Below are positions 29,949 through 40,610 of a DNA stretch of 41,131 bases, in pieces (the first letter of the stretch is position 1; every line of letters starts with the position of its first letter). Source of the stretch: an uncultured Mycoplasma sp. (GTDB lineage Bacteria; Bacillota_I; Bacilli_A; Mycoplasmatales; Metamycoplasmataceae); the NCBI GenBank assembly GCA_949288045.1, contig CASEIC010000024.1, positions 1 to 41,131 on the forward strand, written 5' to 3'. A program made the translations under genes and the position numbers. The notes beneath the pieces were generated by a model. That model saw only the letters and a list, made by a program, of their open reading frames with translations, made no database searches and had not been told where the DNA came from.

Positions 29949-30670
29949 TGACTTTGCTTGAAAAATTAGAAATAATGGGATATGAAAAAAAAGAGGCACA
30001 AGCTTTAATAATGGCTGGCAATGTGCTAGTTAATGAAGAAGTATGCATTATCGGTTCCACAAAAATAAAAGACAATCAGCACATTAGAATTAAAGAATTA
30101 AAAGAATGAGTTAGTCGTGGCGCCCTAAAATTATTAGAAGCAATAAAAGAATTTAAAATTGATGTCAATGATAAAGTGTGTTTGGATGTTGGTTCATCAA
30201 CCGGGGGTTTTACAGAAGTATTATTAAGAAATAATGCTAAAAAAATTTATGCACTTGATTCTGGTACAAATCAGCTTGATTTTAAATTGAGAAGTAATAA
30301 TAAAATCGTTTCAATCGAAAAAACTAATTTAAAATCAATAAACAAAGAAATGTTTAATGAAAAAATTGATATTGTTGTTTGTGATGTTTCATTTATAAGT
30401 GTGAAACATTTGTTTAATGTTTTAAATAAAGAAAATATTTTGCAAGATCAAAACGAAATTATTATTTTGATTAAACCACAATTTGAAGCAAATTCTAATC
30501 TTGTTGAAAAAGGTGGATATGTTGATGAAAAACATCATAAAAAAATTATTGATGATTTAATAGAGCATGCGAAGGATTTAAATTTTACTTTTAGATATAT
30601 AATAAAATCACCAATAGTTGGAAATAAAAGTAAGAACATTGAATACCTTGCTTTATTTAGAAAGGAGTAA
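29948..30670 (+). CDS. tlyA: TlyA family rRNA 2'-O-methyltransferase
   Basis: 240 residues. N-terminal S4 RNA-binding domain (about 1-55), then VSRGALKLLEAI with the catalytic Lys, SAM-binding VCLDVGSSTGGFTEVLL, DIVVCDVSFIS and IILIKPQFE. TlyA methylates 16S and/or 23S rRNA cytidines; mycobacterial TlyA is also a haemolysin in name only. Start ATG overlaps the previous stop. Confidence 0.92.
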
Positions 30671-30672
30671 AT

Positions 30673-31830
30673 GTGGAACAAAGTAAATTAAGAAAAATGT
30701 TTCCAATGATTCAAACTAATATTGTTTACTTAGATAGTGGTGCATTAGTTCAAAAACCAAAACAGGTAATAAATGCTATTATAGATTTTTATACAAGATA
30801 TTCAATATCAAATAGAACTAGTGATAGTGATTTAGGTATATTAATTAATAAAAAAATTGAAGATACAAGAAAACTTGTTGCAAAGCTACTTAATTGTAAT
30901 CCAGAAGAAATTATGTTTAATTCTGGAACAACAGAAGGCCTAAATTACAGCGCACAATTATTAAAACAGTTGCTTAAAAAAGATGATGAAATAATAGTTC
31001 CAAAATTAAATCATTCTTCACACATGATTCCTTGAATTGAAGTTGCCAAGGAAAAGAAAGCAAAAATAATTTTTTCTGATGATATATTAAGTGACATAAA
31101 TAAAAAAACAAAAATTATTGCATATACACAAACATATAATTCATTTAATGAAAAAATTGATATTAAAAAGCTATGAAGAAAAGCAAAAGAATGTGGCTCA
31201 ATCATTGTTAATGATGCTGCACAAGCAATTAGTCATGAAAAGGTAAATTCAGATTTTTCGGATATTATTGCCTTTAGTTCAAACAAATTTTTTGGTCCAA
31301 CAGGTTTAGGTGTTTTGTATGTGTCGCAAACAATTTTGTCTAAAGTTAAAGTTGCTAAGTTTGGTGGTGGAGCGCTCGATTATGTAACTAAGTCAGGTAA
31401 TTGAAAACCAAAAGATTCTATTTCTAAACACGAACCCGGGACTCTTAATATTGCTGGTATATTTGGTTTATATGAAGCTATCAATTTTTGAAATTCACTA
31501 GATAAAAAATGAGTTAAGAATTACATTGAAAAACTATCGGATTATGCATATGAAAAACTATCATCATTAGATAATGTTAAAGTTGTATCTGTAAAAGGAG
31601 ATCCAATTATATTGTTTAAAGTTGATAATATTAGTTCTCAGGATGTTGCTTCTTATTTAGGTCATAAAAGAATTTATGTTAGAGCAGGAAATTTTTGTGC
31701 TCAATATTTAAAAAATATATATACAAATTCTTTTGTTAGAGTTTCGTTGCATCTATACAATAATGTGTTTGATATTGACAAATTATTCAAAGCTCTTAAA
31801 GAGGGGGGTGATTTCCTTGATTTCATATAG
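30673..31830 (+). CDS. sufS: Cysteine desulfurase (SufS type)
   Basis: 385 residues, PLP-dependent; supplies sulfur from cysteine. Cofactor Lys205 in SSNKFFGPTGLG, active-site Cys342 in VRAGNFCAQYL (SufS-type RAGxxCAQ), NHSSHMIPW and NDAAQAISH for PLP contacts. Starts at GTG 30673 with AAAGGAG five bases before; the ATG at 30671 is out of frame. Sits with sufU, its dedicated partner. No sufB, C or D is seen here. Confidence 0.93.
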
Positions 31831-32245
31831 TGATAGTGAAAAAAGAAAAATAATAATGGATTATTATCTTAATAGAAGAAATCGTTTGGATGATTTTCAA
31901 AACAAACAATATAAAAATGTTTATATCCATTCAACACAATGTGTTGATGAAATTTATTTATATTACAATGATAAAAAAAATGATTTTAAATTTGTTGGTC
32001 AAGGTTGTGCTATTTTTTTATCATCAACAGAAATATTTATTGAAAGAATAAAAGAGTTAGGTTTTGAAAATCTTAAAAAACTTTCTGATTCATTTAATAA
32101 ATTGGTTGAAAAAGAAAAGTTAAATAATAATGAAATTGAAATGCTTGGAAAATTAAACATATTTGAGAATGTATCAAAACACCTTAATCGTAAAGAGTGT
32201 GCATTATTAATAACAAAGGCGTTTGAAAAAATTAATGAGGTTTAA
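31817..32245 (+). CDS. sufU: SufU-type Fe-S cluster scaffold / sulfur acceptor
   Basis: 142 residues. The three conserved Cys are visible: STQCVDEIYLYY (with the Asp two residues on), GQGCAIFLSS and RKECALLITKAF, which in SufU bind the zinc that accepts sulfur from SufS. NP/TCGD is varied. No ATG lies at the family's N-terminus; TTG at 31817 has GAGGGGGG eight bases upstream and yields MISYSDSEKRKIIMDYYLN. A GTG at 31808 is possible but touches the ribosome site. Start overlaps the sufS end by 14 bases. Confidence 0.85.
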   Translation: MISYSDSEKRKIIMDYYLNRRNRLDDFQNKQYKNVYIHSTQCVDEIYLYYNDKKNDFKFVGQGCAIFLSSTEIFIERIKELGFENLKKLSDSFNKLVEKEKLNNNEIEMLGKLNIFENVSKHLNRKECALLITKAFEKINEV

Positions 32246-32247
32246 TA

Positions 32248-32253
32248 TATAAT
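32248..32253 (+). promoter_or_regulatory. -10 box eight bases before lipoprotein ATG
   Basis: TATAAT, then TAAACCAT, then ATG; no ribosome site in the gap. Confidence 0.55.
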
Positions 32254-32261
32254 TAAACCAT

Positions 32262-33062
32262 ATGTTAAAAAATAAAAAAATATTCTTTTCTATCATGACA
32301 TTACCATTGTTTGCAGTACCTGCATCTTTTACAATTTCTTGCTCAAACTCCACTTCATCAGATACAAGAATTAAAGAAGCAGATGAATTAGAGAGTTTTT
32401 TGGGACAAAACGGGAACGGGATTAGTTCAAAAAATGTGTCAAATGTAAAAAACTTTGTAAAAATTGATAATTGAAAAAATGTTGACGATCTTTGTGATAA
32501 TGTTTTATCAGTGTATTTTACAATTAATGATACTTTTAAAGAAAAACTAAAAGAGAATAAGAATGCAATATACAACAAAATTAAAAGAATTGTGTTGCAA
32601 CCAAAAAAAGGTTCAAGAGAATTAAAAATTCTTTTTTATCTAAATAAGACAACTTCTGATTTAAATGTTGTATCGACAACCGTTTCAGATGCACTTTCAT
32701 CAAATTTTTCATATCAATATGAGGTTACAGTAAGTGAAAATCCGCAAGTAACATTTTTTGATGATAAAAAACAATTTGATGAAACATGAAATAAATGAAA
32801 TAAAAGTAGTGATAAAGAATCGTTGAAAAAAATTTTAATTAATGGTTTTAACATAAGTACAACAGATGCTAACAAGATTGCAAATAATACAGATAAGTCT
32901 GAATCAAATAAATATTTTACAGTTAGAACAAGTTCATATTATGTAACTGTTTCAATTACAGAAGAAGGAATAAAAAATGGTTGCATGTTTTCAATAAGCG
33001 GTTCTAATTCAAATAGACAAGAATTATCAATTACTTCAAATTATCTTGTTAATACAAATTAA
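32262..33062 (+). CDS. Lipoprotein of unknown function
   Basis: 266 residues. Signal peptide with lipobox FTISC (Cys27), then Ser/Asn-rich spacer and a domain with alternating polar strands and helices. Surface-anchored by lipid on that Cys. Three TGA Trp codons in the middle. No family recognised; precursors of this kind are typical mycoplasma antigens or substrate-binding proteins. rluD follows 11 bases later and may share the transcript. Confidence 0.85.
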
Positions 33063-33073
33063 TTAAGGAATGT

Positions 33074-33988
33074 ATGGTTTTAAAAGAGGAAATAATACTA
33101 GAAGTTGAATACCAAGAAAGAATTGATAAATATATATCAGATAACACTGACATTTCTAGGAATGAAGTTAAAAATATAATTATTGATTATGGTGTTTTTG
33201 TTGATGAAACAGTTGAAGTTAGAAAACCCAATTTTACTGTTAAACCAGGCCATAAAATCAAAATAACAAAAAAACTAGATGATAAAGAATATAATATAAA
33301 ACCTCAAAATATACCATTAAACATTGTTTTTGAAGATGAACATATTGTGATAATAAATAAACCTTCTGGAATGGTTGTTCATCCTGCACCCGGAAATTAT
33401 GATGGAACATTAGTAAATGCACTTTTATATCATTTTAAAGATTTATCAGATTTAAATGGGCCAATAAGACCCGGGATTATTCATAGAATTGATAAACACA
33501 CATCAGGATTATTGATAGTTGCCAAATCTAATGAGGCACATCGATATTTTGCAGAGTTAATTAGAAATCATGAAGTTAATCGTGAGTATAAAGCTATTGT
33601 TTGTGGTATTTTAAATAATGATGTTACACATATAAATGTTCCAATTGGTCGTTGCCCAAATGATAGACAAAAAATGATGGTTACAAAATTAAATTCAAAA
33701 GAAGCATATACAGATGTTTATCCATTACATTTTTATAAAAATCATACATTAGTTAAATGTGTTTTAAAAACCGGAAGAACTCATCAAATTAGAGTTCATT
33801 TATCTTATATTAAACACCCTGTTTTAGGTGATGATTTATATGGAAAATATATTGATGAATTTAAACAAAGACTCCATGCTTACAAGATTTCTTTTAAACA
33901 TATCGATGGTAAAGAAATGTCATTTGAAGTTGATTATCCTAATGATTTTTTTGATGGGGTTGAGGGAATATTTAACCCTAATAAATAA
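33074..33988 (+). CDS. rluD: RluD-family 23S rRNA pseudouridine synthase
   Basis: 304 residues. N-terminal S4-like domain (about 13-75), then catalytic HRIDKHTSGLLIVAKS with Asp, INKPSGMVVHPAP, EYKAIVCG and KTGRTHQIRVHL. Converts uridine to pseudouridine in rRNA; the exact target (RluA, C or D type) is not certain, RluD type fits the S4 domain. AAGGA five bases before ATG. No Trp codon of either kind is visible. Confidence 0.92.
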   Translation: MVLKEEIILEVEYQERIDKYISDNTDISRNEVKNIIIDYGVFVDETVEVRKPNFTVKPGHKIKITKKLDDKEYNIKPQNIPLNIVFEDEHIVIINKPSGMVVHPAPGNYDGTLVNALLYHFKDLSDLNGPIRPGIIHRIDKHTSGLLIVAKSNEAHRYFAELIRNHEVNREYKAIVCGILNNDVTHINVPIGRCPNDRQKMMVTKLNSKEAYTDVYPLHFYKNHTLVKCVLKTGRTHQIRVHLSYIKHPVLGDDLYGKYIDEFKQRLHAYKISFKHIDGKEMSFEVDYPNDFFDGVEGIFNPNK

Positions 33989-34000
33989 TTGATAATAATT

Positions 34001-34006
34001 TATAAT
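34001..34006 (+). promoter_or_regulatory. -10 box eight bases before leucine-rich lipoprotein ATG
   Basis: TATAAT, then ATATTATT, then ATG; no ribosome site. Confidence 0.55.
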
Positions 34007-34014
34007 ATATTATT

Positions 34015-34956
34015 ATGAAATTTAAAAAATACTTTTTAGCATCTTCTATACTAGCAACAGCAGCATTAACTTCTGTAGTTGTTTTAACTACATCTTGTTC
34101 AAATTCTAATAGTGAAAATGAAAAAGAAGATCAATTGTTCAATAGACATTTAAAAATGTATTTTACAAAAGAAGGAGAAATTACAAAATTTATACTTGAT
34201 GAAGGCGATTCAACAGATATAGAAATTCCTAGCTCAATTCAAGATACATCAACCGGAGAAAGAATAAAAATAGTTAAAATTGGTAAAAATGCCTTTTCAA
34301 GTATTAAAAATGTAGATATTAAGAGAAAAATAACATCAATTAAATTACCAACAACAGTTAAAATCATTGATGAAAATGCCTTTTCTGGTAATGAATTAAC
34401 AACTGTTGAACTTCCTGGAGGAATTGAGACAATAGGAATATCTGCATTTGCATTAAATAAAATTAACAATCTAACATTTGTTGGATCTGGAGCAGCTTTA
34501 AGAACAATTGGTGATGAGGCATTTTTTGACAATGAATTAACAACTGTTGAACTTCCGGAATATGTGGCAAATATTGGTAAATCAGCTTTTAAAGATAATC
34601 AAATAACAAATATAAATATACCTTCACGCAGCATAACAGAAATAGAAGATTATTGTTTTGAGAATAATCAATTAACATCAGTAATCATTCCGTCAAATGT
34701 GTGACGTGTAGGTAAAAGAGCATTTGCGAATAATCAAATTAGCGATATTGGTCCTGCATATGGTTTAGAAGAAATTGACATCGAGGCATTTATGAATAAT
34801 AATTTTTCAGGAACTCTTTATTTACCAGGTAATGTGGGAATGTTTGTAAATAGAGATGCATTTGAAGGAAATAATATTAAAAAAGTTTATGTTCCAAAAA
34901 GTACAAATGATTGAGTTGGAGCTTTTGGTGAAGGTGTTGAAATAATAGTAGTTTAA
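34015..34956 (+). CDS. BspA-like leucine-rich-repeat lipoprotein
   Basis: 313 residues. Signal peptide with lipobox TTSC at about residue 28. From residue about 65 to the end run roughly eight LRR_5 repeats of about 23 residues with the pattern I.IP..V..IG..AF..N.L..V.LP, as in treponemal and Bacteroides BspA adhesins (for example NELTTVELPGGIETIG, FKDNQITNINIPS). Likely surface attachment. One in-frame TGA near residue 230 and one near 297. asnS starts ten bases after its stop. Confidence 0.9.
34390..34415 (+). repeat. First copy of an exact 26-bp repeat inside the LRR gene
   Basis: Identical to 34531-34556; 141 bp (47 codons, two repeat units) apart and in the same frame, encoding NELTTVELP both times. 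Recent duplication or gene conversion within the LRR array. Confidence 0.85.
34531..34556 (+). repeat. Second copy of the 26-bp LRR repeat
   Basis: See the first copy at 34390-34415; exact in-frame identity would allow slippage that adds or removes LRR units. Confidence 0.85.
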
Positions 34957-34965
34957 TGAGGTTAT

Positions 34966-36309
34966 ATGTCAAAAACAATTAAAGAAATATTAAAAAAATA
35001 TGAAGATAAAAAAGAAATAACAATCAGAGGTTGAATTACATCAAATAGAGGAAATACAAAAATTAGATTTATTAGTTTAAATGATGGTTCAACTATTTCA
35101 AATATTCAAATTGTTTTATCTCAAAATAATTTTGATTTGGAAGAAATTTCAAAATGAAAAATAGGTTCTGCTTTAGAAATTAAAGGTATTTATAAGTTAA
35201 CACCACAAGCTCAACAACCTTGTGAAATTGAAGCACTTGAAGCTAAAAACATTGGACCTACAGATGATTCATTCCCTATTCAAAAACAAGAAATTAATTT
35301 AGAAACCTTAAGAGAGATTCCGCACGTTAGACATAGAACCAATATTTTTAGAGCGGTTATGTTAATAAGATCGACACTTGCAAAAGAAATTCATAATTTC
35401 TTTGATTCAGAAGGATTTATGTATTTTCATTCACCTATAATTACTTCTAATGATGGTGAGGGAGCGGGAGAAGGTTTTATTGTTGATGATGAAAACAAAG
35501 AACCATTTTTTAATAGAAAAGCAACATTAGCAGTTACAGGACAGTTACATGGTGAATCGTATGCAATAGGATTTAATAAAATATATACTTTTGGTCCAAC
35601 ATTTAGAGCTGAAAAATCAAACACAAAAAGACATGCTGCTGAATTTTGAATGATAGAACCTGAGGTTGCTTTTTATGATTTAAAAGACATTATAAGTCTT
35701 GCAGATAGAATGCTTAAATATGTAATTTCAAATACAATTAAAAAACATCCTGAAGAATTTAAATTCCTAGATGAAAAATCAGAAGGTAAATTATTAAAAA
35801 ATTTAAATAAATTTTTAGATAACAAAATGAAAGTAATGGACTATTCGGAAGCGATTGATATCCTTGCAAAAGTTAAAGATAGATTTGAAGAAAAAGATAT
35901 TAAGTTTGGTTTAGATCTTGCGACTGAACACGAAAAATATTTAGCTGATGAAGTTTGTGGTGGGCCTGTAGCTGTTATTAATTATCCAAAAGAATTTAAA
36001 GCATTCTATATGTATTTAAATGATGACAATAAAACTGTTGCAGCATTTGATTTATTAGTACCAGGAGTTGGTGAATTGATTGGTGGTTCTCAACGTGAAG
36101 TTGATATTAATAAATTAAAAGAAAGAATGAAATATTACAACATTTCTATTGAAGAAATGCAATGATATTTAGATTTAAGAAAATTTGGAGATGCTGGTTC
36201 AGCAGGTTTTGGTTTAGGTTTTGAAAGATTAGTAATGTATGTAACAGGAATTGAAAATATTAGAGATTCTATTCCATATCCAAGAACATTTGGATCATTA
36301 AAGATGTAA
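34966..36309 (+). CDS. asnS: Asparaginyl-tRNA synthetase
   Basis: 447 residues, class II. N-terminal OB-fold (residues 15-105, ITIRGWITSNRG), motif 1 near [18 protein letters not shown], motif 2 [25 protein letters not shown] and motif 3 [24 protein letters not shown] is the AsnRS-type version of the active-site loop. Genes converge with the DUF1934-like gene, six bases apart. Confidence 0.96.
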
Positions 36310-36314
36310 ATAAT

Positions 36315-36718
36315 TTAATTCTCGATAACAAAAAGTTCTAAGTGAATAGATGTATATTCATTAAATTCTTCTGAATTTGAAATCAAATATTTGAATTCAA
36401 GGTGGTTTGAATTTGTCTTCATTTCATTCATTTTTGTATAAATAGAAAAATCTTGATTAATGCCATCAATTCTTAATAGATTTTTAGTAATCTCATTTAG
36501 TTTACATGTCAATGATGTAACTCCGCTAAAAATTCTAATTGTGTCTTCGTTATATTCGATTCTATTTGTAATTTTTTGACCATTTCTATTTTCATCAAAT
36601 GTCAATGATGTAAATCCATCTTCTTCAATTTCTCTTACAAGTTCTGCAGTGAAATCAAAAACAAAATCATCTTTATCGCTTTTTCATTCTTTTCTTGTTG
36701 ACTTAAATCTTATTTTCA

Positions 36719-36719
<1 letters not shown>
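36315..36719 (-). CDS. DUF1934/YwiB-like small beta-barrel protein
   Basis: 134 residues; starts MKIRFKSTRKEWKSDKDDF at ATG overlapping the gltX stop (TAATG on the minus strand). The body is alternating beta strands (IRIFSGVTSLTCKL, DFSIYTKM, LEFKYLI, SIHLELFVIE), a pattern that matches the calycin-like DUF1934 family often found beside tRNA-synthetase genes in Firmicutes. Family assignment is from pattern only. Function unknown. Confidence 0.7.
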
Positions 36720-38101
<1,382 letters not shown>

Positions 38102-38171
38102 AACATTATTTTACAAAAAACATTAATAATATAAACTACATTATATATAATATAATTTTTGTAGTTTAATT

Positions 38172-39251
38172 ATGGCATCAGAAACTAAACAAGAAAAATC
38201 AGTTGAGGTAAGATTAAAAAATAGATTTGATGATGATTATAAAGGTTTCTTTCCTTTAATTTTTAAAGAATGAAAAAAAATATTGATTTTAATTTTATGT
38301 GCAATGATTTATGCTTTTGGTCAAACTCAATTTTTACTTAAAGCTGCTGTTGTTTCTGATGGGGTAGAAGCTATTTCTGGTACATTGTCATATTTACTTC
38401 CAGTTTTAAAACCATATTTGACAGTTTTATATATGGCATTAAATATTCCGTTAATTATTATTTTTTGAAAAAAAATAAAAAAGACAATAATGATGACAAC
38501 AATCATTTTTCTTGTATTTAATGCTTTATTTGGTTATATATTTACACTTGAACCTATTGATGAATTTCTATCACATGAATTAATAGTTTTAGTGGAAAAA
38601 GGTTGAGAAGTAGATTCTACCGGAACTTCAAATAATGTTAATGCAGGATGACCTGTTTTTGTATATGCAATATTAACTGTTGCTTGTTGTTCTCCTACAT
38701 CTGCTGTTGTTTGAAAAATGGGTTCGTCAACTGGTGGTACTGATATTATTGCTTATTATTTCTCTTACAAGCATAAAAAACCAATAGGTAATTTATTAGT
38801 AATTGTTGGTGGTGTAATGTCATTAATGGGTATATTTGTTTTATTTATGTGTAATAAATTTATATCACCAGATTTTACAAAAGGAATAAATGGATTTAAA
38901 CATTTCTTTTGTCCACAAGTATTTGGATCTTGTGTTTATATTGCATTAAATGCTTTAGTTATAGATATGATTTATCCAAAATATCAAAAAGTTAAAATGA
39001 GAATTGACACAAAATATCCAGATAAAATTGAAGAATTTTTAAAAGAAATTCAGTTTTGACATCCATATCAAATTAAAAGTTCTACAAGTGGTTATACTAA
39101 AAAAGAAATTTTCTCAATTGAATCAATTGTGTTCTTGCTAGAGTCTGATGAACTTGCTTCTAAAATCAAGAAAATAGCACCAGATGCTTGAATATCTGTA
39201 ACTCCTGTTTCTAAGATATATGGAAGATTCAATTATTCAAAGATTGATTAA
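38172..39251 (+). CDS. YitT family membrane protein
   Basis: 359 residues, longer than the usual 280-290. A charged N-terminal extension of about 30 residues precedes about six hydrophobic helices (LILILCAMIYAFGQTQFLL, PTSAVVWKMGSSTGGTDIIAYY with the DUF161 GGTDI signature, IGNLLVIVGGVMSLMG). The last 85 residues are a DUF2179 soluble domain (IFSIESIVFLLESDELASKI, KIAPDAWISVTPVSKIYGRF). Function not established. TATAAT at 38151-38156 with no ribosome site. Confidence 0.85.
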
Positions 39252-39255
39252 TAAA

Positions 39256-39390
39256 TTAATTATTTTTTTCGATTTTTGATGAAATTACTTTAACTGTATC
39301 ACTAATTCTATTTAAAATTTTTCCTCTAATTTCAAGTGAATCAATTTGTTTGTCAATTAGAATAAATTTAATTAAGTCATATCCATTCAT
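39256..39390 (-). CDS. 44-residue small protein
   Basis: MNGYDLIKFILIDKQIDSLE then a basic amphipathic helix ending KIEKNN. AAGGTG lies a few bases before ATG and minus-strand TATAAT at 39417-39422, so it has full expression signals. It converges with the YitT gene (four bases between stops). No family known. Confidence 0.55.
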   Translation of the reverse strand: MNGYDLIKFILIDKQIDSLEIRGKILNRISDTVKVISSKIEKNN

Positions 39391-39464
39391 AATTTCACCT
39401 TGGTTAACAATATTTTATTATAAAAATAAAAAATGCTTGGAAAAATAAGAATCTTTGCATTTGT

Positions 39465-39470
39465 TATAAT
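39465..39470 (+). promoter_or_regulatory. -10 box eight bases before trpS ATG
   Basis: TATAAT, then AAATAATT, then ATG. A small AAATGC/GCATTT hairpin just upstream (about 39431-39461) may terminate incoming transcription. Confidence 0.55.
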
Positions 39471-39478
39471 AAATAATT

Positions 39479-40471
39479 ATGAAAGATAGAGTAGTAACAG
39501 GAATAACAGCTACTGGTAAGTTAACGCTTGGTAATTATATTGGTGCTATTAAAAATATATTAAAAATGCAAGATGAGTATGAGCTTTTTGTATTTGTTGC
39601 TGATTTGCATGCTCTAACAACATATATTGATCCAAAAACTTTAAAACAAAATAAAGAAAATATTTTTGCTTTATATTTGGCTTGTGGTTTAGATCCTAAA
39701 AAAACAACATTATTCTTTCAATCGGATGTTCCTGCACATTCAGAACTTAATTGAATAATGACAACAATTACAAACATGGGTGAATTATCTAGAATGACTC
39801 AATTTAAGGATAAAACGCAAAACATTGTCAAACAAGATAATGGAACTGAAATGATACCCACAGGTTTATTTGTTTATCCTTCATTAATGGCAGCTGACAT
39901 TGTTTTGTATAATCCAAAATTTGTTCCAGTTGGTGTAGATCAAAAACAGCATCTTGAGCTTTGTCAAAAACTAGTGAAAAGAATGAATAAAAAATACAAT
40001 CTTGATTTTAATGAACCAAAACCAATTATTCCCAAACTTGGTGCAAAGATAAAATCATTACAAAATCCAGAGGCTAAAATGTCAAAGTCAGATAAAAATG
40101 AAAATGCTTCTATTTATCTTTTAGATAATCCTGAAGTTGCATATAAAAAAATTTTAAAAGCAGTGACTGATAGTGAAAATAAAATTTATATTTCAGAACA
40201 AAAACAAGGTGTTTTAAACTTATTAACTATTTACGCTTCATTAAAAGAAATTACAATTGAAGAAGCTGAAAAACATTTTAAAGATAAAAACTATAAAGAT
40301 TTAAAAGAAGAAGTTGGTTTTGTTGTTAAGGAATTTTTAAATGATATTCAATCAAAATACAAAGAAGCAATTAAATTGGTTGATGAAATTGCTAAACTTG
40401 GTGCAAAAAAAGCGAATGAAATAGCAGATAAAAATCTTAAAAAAATACAAAAAGCATTTGGCATCAAGTAA
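39479..40471 (+). CDS. trpS: Tryptophanyl-tRNA synthetase
   Basis: 330 residues, class Ic. GITATGKLTLGNYIGA (HIGH-like TLGN), DLHALTTY, GVDQKQHLEL and KMSKS in EAKMSKSDKNE. It has a single Trp, encoded by TGA. Its product must serve the TGA-reading tRNA-Trp that the rest of the window depends on. CATCAA/TTGATG hairpin plus TTT overlaps the stop as a weak terminator. Confidence 0.96.
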
Positions 40472-40488
40472 TTGATGTTTCGTTATGG

Positions 40489-40494
40489 TATAAT
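40489..40494 (+). promoter_or_regulatory. Extended -10 promoter
   Basis: TGG then TATAAT. Transcription from about 40501 would produce the 27-residue ORF first and then the ABC exporter. Confidence 0.5.
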
Positions 40495-40513
40495 GAAAAT
40501 AGGTGATAATTTA

Positions 40514-40597
40514 ATGAAAAATTATTTTATAAAATTAAGTCAATCATTTTTATATTTTTCTAAATCATTAGAAATACATTTGTTTGAAAATATCTAA
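40514..40597 (+). CDS. 27-residue ORF preceding ABC exporter
   Basis: MKNYFIKLSQSFLYFSKSLE then IHLFENI. AGGTGA seven bases before ATG and an extended -10 promoter upstream. The exporter ATG is 13 bases after its stop and has no ribosome site of its own, so this ORF could couple its translation, as a leader peptide does. No family. Confidence 0.45.
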   Translation: MKNYFIKLSQSFLYFSKSLEIHLFENI

Positions 40598-40610
40598 TCG
40601 TTTGGTTTTA

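Noticed and set aside
30671-30673. ATG just before sufS
   Set aside because: Out of frame with the desulfurase; GTG at 30673 gives the full protein and fits the ribosome site.
33064-33988. rluD as a DNA-binding S4 regulator
   Set aside because: The catalytic HRIDKHTSGLL motif and KTGRTHQIRVHL are complete, so it is a pseudouridine synthase.
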